Positions 60,285 through 64,000 of a DNA stretch of 64,000 nucleotides are shown one piece after another. Both the position numbers and the translations under genes were made by a program. How positions within the stretch are numbered: the first letter of the stretch is position 1; each line of letters opens with the position of its first letter. The stretch is from ZC4RG29 sp964521255 (GTDB taxonomy: Bacteria > Bacteroidota > Bacteroidia > Cytophagales > Cyclobacteriaceae). The stretch covers positions 124,001 through 188,000 of the forward strand of contig CAZFRM010000005.1 of assembly GCA_964521255.1 (NCBI GenBank), given 5' to 3'. The notes beneath the pieces are model-generated. The model was not told the origin of the DNA and did no database searches. It saw nothing but the letters and a program-made list of their open reading frames with translations.

Positions 60285-61484
60285 CTACGATTCAATTGAA
60301 GGGTCAGCGGTATGTACAGGAAATTCATATCCATTCTTAAGATAGTTAGGATAGATCGTTACATGTCTTTTCTTTATCTCTTCAAACATCACTTGCTTAA
60401 GCTGATCAACGTTCTCTCCTGTAGCGGCTGAAACAAAAACGATCTTCTCAAAACCATGCTGACGATAATATCCTTTCATCTCTTCAAAATTAACCGCTGT
60501 ATTTTGATGAACCTGATCAATTTTATTTAGTACCAGTATTGTTGTTTTATCACCCGCGCCAATCTCCGTCAGCGTCTTGCTCACTACATCGATGTGATTA
60601 TCGTGAAACGGATGCGCAACATCTACTACATGAAGCAATATGTCGGCTTCGCGGACTTCATCAAGTGTTGATTTAAAGGATTCGATCAGGTGATGCGGAA
60701 GCTTTCGGATGAATCCTACCGTATCCGACAACAAGAAAGGTATATTTCCTAAAACAACTTTTCGTACCGTGGAATCTACCGTAGCAAATAATTTATTTTC
60801 TGCCAATACACCGGAGCCTGAAAGCAAATTCATCAAGGTAGACTTACCCACATTGGTATACCCTACCAGGGCCACGCGTACAACATTTTCACGGCCCTTT
60901 CTTTGCGTAAGTCGTTGTTGCTCGATCTTCTCAAGTTTATCTTCCAATATGGAAATCTGGTGGCGGATATTCCTGCGGTCAGTTTCAATTTCCTTTTCAC
61001 CGGCACCACCGCGTGTTCCCGTTCCGCCGCGTTGTCTTTCCAGGTGAGTCCACAGTCTGGTAAGTCGCGGAAGAAGATACTGATTGCGGGCAAGTTCTAC
61101 CTGTGTTCTTGCCTGTGCAGTCTTGGCGCGCTTAAGGAAAATATCAAGAATAAGTAAACTGCGGTCGTAAACTCTCACCCGCTCTTCACGGTCGGATGGA
61201 TTTAATTCCTTCTCGATATTCCTGAGTTGTGATGGACTTAAGTCATCATCAAAAATGACAGCGCCCAGTTGATTTTTAAATACACGATTCTTCAATTCAG
61301 TAAACTTTCCTTTACCGATATAAAACCGACTGTCCGGGTTAGGTAAATTTTGTATGACTTTCCCCGCAGTATCTATTCCCAAAGTTTCAGCCAGAAATGC
61401 CAACTCGTCCAGATGCTCGTCAATTGCTTCCGGTGGGTTGTTCTTGCTAATGGCTACTAATAATGCTCTATTTGATTCTCCCAT
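60285..61484 (-). CDS. hflX: GTPase HflX
   Basis: A 399-aa protein with an N-terminal HflX domain (GKGKFTELKNRVF, VIFDDDLSPSQLRNIEKEL, DRSLLILDIFLKRAKTAQARTQVELA) and a GTPase domain: G1 GYTNVGKS, G2/G3 in TVDSTVRKV and LSDTVGFI, G4 NKID, G5-like VSAATGEN. It binds 50S ribosomal subunits and rescues or splits stalled ribosomes. It is full length, with an ATG at 61482-61484. Confidence 0.95.
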   Translation of the reverse strand: MGESNRALLVAISKNNPPEAIDEHLDELAFLAETLGIDTAGKVIQNLPNPDSRFYIGKGKFTELKNRVFKNQLGAVIFDDDLSPSQLRNIEKELNPSDREERVRVYDRSLLILDIFLKRAKTAQARTQVELARNQYLLPRLTRLWTHLERQRGGTGTRGGAGEKEIETDRRNIRHQISILEDKLEKIEQQRLTQRKGRENVVRVALVGYTNVGKSTLMNLLSGSGVLAENKLFATVDSTVRKVVLGNIPFLLSDTVGFIRKLPHHLIESFKSTLDEVREADILLHVVDVAHPFHDNHIDVVSKTLTEIGAGDKTTILVLNKIDQVHQNTAVNFEEMKGYYRQHGFEKIVFVSAATGENVDQLKQVMFEEIKKRHVTIYPNYLKNGYEFPVHTADPSIES

Positions 61485-61663
61485 TTACAATAAAGATTTG
61501 ACCTTGTACTCATTAGTAACACAAACATGACAGATAAAATTTAATATGCTTGTTTCCTGAGGTTACTTTTTATTAACTTTGGAGAATTTAGATCATAGAA
61601 TTCTTTCTTTTTTTATCTGATTCATCACGTTTGACGGAAAAAGAATTCTCTACCAGAGCCCAA

Positions 61664-62776
61664 ATGAGAATTGCGATCGTCCTCAACACGTCCTGGAATA
61701 TTTATAATTTCAGGATGAACCTAATCAAAACCCTAAGGCAACAGGGTCATGAAGTCCATACCATTGCCCCTAATGACGAATACACACCGCGGCTTGTTGA
61801 AGAAGGTTGCCTGCATCACAGGGTAAGAATGGATAGCCGGGGAGCAAATCCAATCAAAGATTCTGCATTGATTTTTGAGCTCTACTCTATATACAAAAGG
61901 GTAAGACCAGATATTATATTACACTTTACCATAAAGCCCAATGTGTATGGCACACTGGCAGCGTCACTCCTTAAGATACCTGTAATAAACAATGTCTGCG
62001 GACTCGGTACGGTTTTCCTGAAGAATAACCTCGTGTCGGTTATTGCTATGATACTTTACAAAATCAGTTTCAGGTTTGCCAGTAAAGTCTTCTTTCAAAA
62101 CGCTGACGACCTCAACCTCTTTATTCATAAGAAACTTGTACCCGCAGAAAATGTAGACCTGGTACCCGGATCAGGAATTGACCTTACTAAATTCACTCCG
62201 GCAACTTTCAAACGAAACAAGGTCTTTACCTTTCTGCTTATATCAAGGCTTATTACCGATAAGGGAATACTCGAGTATATTAATGCCGTTAAGAAATTAA
62301 GAGGCACAGGTTTCAACGCGCGCTTTCAAATACTTGGTGCGATGGACCCCCTGCATAAGAGAGGAATAAAAACCTCCGTGATTAACGAGTGGATCAATTC
62401 ACAAACTATTGAATACCTCGGAACCACAGACAATGTTCGGCCGTACATACATAATGCAGATTGCATTGTACTTCCTTCTTACCGCGAAGGAACTCCCCGC
62501 ACGTTGCTTGAAGCCGCAAGCTCATCAAAGCCGATCATCGCGACAGATGTTCCCGGCTGCAATCATGTTGTAAAGCATAACTATAATGGCTTACTTTGCA
62601 ACCTTAAAGATGCTGATGATTTGGCTGACAAAATGAAACTGATGGCTGCAATGGAAGATGATCGCCTCAAGAAGTTTGGTGAAAACGGCCGCAGTAAAGT
62701 AGCGTTGGAGTTCAATGAATCTTTGGTAATCACAAAATATGTGGAGACCATTGCCAATCTGAAGCAGGCTTCTTAA
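61664..62776 (+). CDS. Glycosyltransferase, group 1 (GT4)
   Basis: A TTG-opened frame starts at 61631, but the ATG at 61664 gives MRIAIVLNTSWNIYNFR, the correct N-terminal strand of a GT-B fold, for 370 aa. The C-terminal domain has FLLISRLITDKGILEYI (donor-binding Rossmann), EYLGTTDNV, and LPSYREGTPRTLLEAAS with the EGxPxxLLEA Glu pair. It is likely an exopolysaccharide or O-antigen sugar transferase. It is followed directly by rfbC and the export lipoprotein. Confidence 0.92.
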   Translation: MRIAIVLNTSWNIYNFRMNLIKTLRQQGHEVHTIAPNDEYTPRLVEEGCLHHRVRMDSRGANPIKDSALIFELYSIYKRVRPDIILHFTIKPNVYGTLAASLLKIPVINNVCGLGTVFLKNNLVSVIAMILYKISFRFASKVFFQNADDLNLFIHKKLVPAENVDLVPGSGIDLTKFTPATFKRNKVFTFLLISRLITDKGILEYINAVKKLRGTGFNARFQILGAMDPLHKRGIKTSVINEWINSQTIEYLGTTDNVRPYIHNADCIVLPSYREGTPRTLLEAASSSKPIIATDVPGCNHVVKHNYNGLLCNLKDADDLADKMKLMAAMEDDRLKKFGENGRSKVALEFNESLVITKYVETIANLKQAS

Positions 62777-62785
62777 AAATTTTTC

Positions 62786-63340
62786 ATGCAGGTAATTAAC
62801 ACACCGATGGATGGACTCCTGGAGATCATCCCGGCAATTTATCATGATGAGCGCGGATGGTTTTTCGAGTTTTACAAAGAAAGTGAATTTCAAAAGCTGG
62901 GCATTACCACAAGATTCGTTCAGGAAAATCAATCCTTCACGAGAAAAGGTATTATCAGAGGCCTTCATTTTCAAAACGCTCCTCATGCCCAGGCAAAATT
63001 AGTCGCTGTCATACAAGGCAAAGTGCTCGATGTAGTTGTCGATCTGAGAAGAACCTCAAAGACATTCGGACAAGTATACACCTGCATCTTAGAGAGCAGC
63101 AGGCACAACATGTTATTCGTGCCCGAGGGATTTGCACATGGCTTTTCTGCCCTTGAAGATTCTGTTTTCTTTTATAAATGCTCGGATTTATATCATCCTG
63201 AATTGGAAAGCGGAATTGTGTGGAATGACTCTTCGCTGGCTATCGATTGGAAAATTGAAAATCCGATGGTGTCGCTTAAAGATAAGAGGCTACCAACGTT
63301 AGAGGAATTCTTGCGAAAATCTGTAATTTCACAACCGTGA
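62786..63340 (+). CDS. rfbC: dTDP-4-dehydrorhamnose 3,5-epimerase
   Basis: A 184-aa cupin-type epimerase. Motifs: DERGWFFEFYKESEF, FVQENQSFTRKGIIRGLHFQ (catalytic His region), KLVAVIQGKVLDVVVDLRR, LFVPEGFAHGFSALED and WNDSSLAIDW. It converts dTDP-4-keto-6-deoxyglucose on the way to dTDP-L-rhamnose. It starts 9 bases after the glycosyltransferase stop. RfbA, B and D are not in the window. Confidence 0.95.
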   Translation: MQVINTPMDGLLEIIPAIYHDERGWFFEFYKESEFQKLGITTRFVQENQSFTRKGIIRGLHFQNAPHAQAKLVAVIQGKVLDVVVDLRRTSKTFGQVYTCILESSRHNMLFVPEGFAHGFSALEDSVFFYKCSDLYHPELESGIVWNDSSLAIDWKIENPMVSLKDKRLPTLEEFLRKSVISQP

Positions 63341-64000
63341 AGTTATCTATCCTAAAATTGAAGAATTACGCTTACACTAAGCTATTCACTTTCCTGATCA
63401 TTTATGCAAGTCTGAACGCATGCTCATCGTACCGTCAAAACATTATGTTCAAGGTACCGGAAGATTATAAATTGGAACAGGAGGTTCAAAAAGCAGAGAA
63501 GAACTACATCATCCAAAAAAATGATCAGCTGAAGGTTGATGTGTATACCAATGACGGCGAACGCATCATCGATCCTGATCTGAAGCTTATCGAGAATAAT
63601 CCCACACAAGGAGAAGATTCAAAACCTGAAGTAATCTACCTGGTAAACGTGAGAGGTTTTGTGAAACTACCAATGGTTGGAGAAGTGAAGCTGGAGGGAT
63701 TAACCCTTCGGGAAGCCGAGGCGCTGTTGCAAGACGCGTACGAAAAATACTATTCCAAACCTTATGTGGTAATGCAATATGTTAACAAGCGCGTTGTAGT
63801 ATTAGGCGCGCCAGGTGGACAAGTTATACCGCTGATAGATGAAAATGTTGAACTTGTAGAGATTCTTGCTCTGGCTAAAGGTGTTAACAACGATGCAAAA
63901 GCCCATAATATTCGTGTTCTGCGAAATGAAAAAGTTTTTATGATTGATCTGAGCACCATTGATGGTTATCAAAAAGGTAATATGATTATGGAACCGGGTG
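63337..64000 (+). CDS. Polysaccharide export lipoprotein, Wza-like (partial)
   Basis: The GTG at 63337-63339 overlaps the rfbC stop (GTGA), and the frame stays open to the window end, giving 221 residues of an unfinished protein. The leader has a lipoprotein signal (KLFTFLIIYASLNACSS, Cys28). The mature part has the export-family N-terminal domain (IQKNDQLKVDVYTNDGERI, YLVNVRGFVKLPMVGEVKLEGLTLREAEALL) and the start of a following SLBB-like region (VVVLGAPGGQVIPL). It exports exopolysaccharide through the outer membrane. Confidence 0.9.
   Translation, partial: MKLSILKLKNYAYTKLFTFLIIYASLNACSSYRQNIMFKVPEDYKLEQEVQKAEKNYIIQKNDQLKVDVYTNDGERIIDPDLKLIENNPTQGEDSKPEVIYLVNVRGFVKLPMVGEVKLEGLTLREAEALLQDAYEKYYSKPYVVMQYVNKRVVVLGAPGGQVIPLIDENVELVEILALAKGVNNDAKAHNIRVLRNEKVFMIDLSTIDGYQKGNMIMEPG

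Overview
The window reads as a chromosomal segment of a Bacteroidota bacterium, most likely a Cytophagales-type soil or freshwater organism. This rests on gene families and style seen here: secreted polysaccharide-degrading lipoproteins, lipoproteins whose anchoring Cys is followed by acidic residues, DUF4197 and DUF1080 proteins, pyruvate phosphate dikinase beside a 2-oxoacid dehydrogenase E2, weak Shine-Dalgarno sites, and many palindromic intergenic repeats. No rRNA or other strict taxonomic marker is present, so the rank is inferred.

Layout. 0-6 kb: secreted esterase, a small antitoxin-like protein, an SDR/old-yellow-enzyme pair and a GH88 unsaturated glucuronyl hydrolase. 6-13 kb: housekeeping genes (DUF4197 lipoprotein, cinA, ppdK, E2). 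13-26 kb: mixed accessory genes: a nucleotidyltransferase toxin-antitoxin-like pair, tandem collagen-like lipoproteins, LPS glycosyltransferase and LPS kinase, a Ser/Thr kinase with TPR and FHA parts, and a two-gene unit ending at an integron attC-like site. 26-39 kb: a sigma factor with a membrane partner, and carbohydrate degradation (TIM-barrel isomerase, GH29 fucosidase, two amidohydrolases, DUF1080, esterase, enolase-superfamily dehydratase). 39-41 kb: pgeF and a MutS-like ATPase. 41.4-58.8 kb: a polymorphic-toxin region. 59-60.2 kb: a truncated AbiE-like module and a tRNA-Arg with partial tRNA copies. 60.3-64 kb: hflX, then an exopolysaccharide operon (glycosyltransferase, rfbC, Wza-like export lipoprotein) that runs off the end.

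The most distinctive part is 41.4-58.8 kb. It holds no full-length secreted toxin. It holds about nine displaced C-terminal toxin pieces, mostly on the minus strand and mostly each followed by its immunity gene: an unknown toxin + 80-aa partner; remnant + frameshifted immunity; remnant + beta-propeller immunity; WHH-type nuclease + SUKH; unknown + multi-pass membrane immunity; EndoU-like + 143-aa partner; PoNe nuclease + PoNi; HELMH metallopeptidase remnant + lipoprotein immunity; and a toxin stub + Imm49. A short internal zincin segment, a 184-bp direct repeat, a recurring hairpin with core GGTGAAGAACACC, a broken RAYT transposase with inverted REP ends and an IS66-like scrap mark the recombination joints. 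Immunity genes are mostly intact while toxin 5' ends are lost, as expected for a reservoir of toxin tips plus protective genes.

A second theme is small palindromic elements. One family (two copies, about 160 bp, flanked by 11- and 14-bp direct repeats) has inserted exactly in frame into the signal-peptide region of an amidohydrolase gene. A related element sits just upstream of the sigma factor gene.
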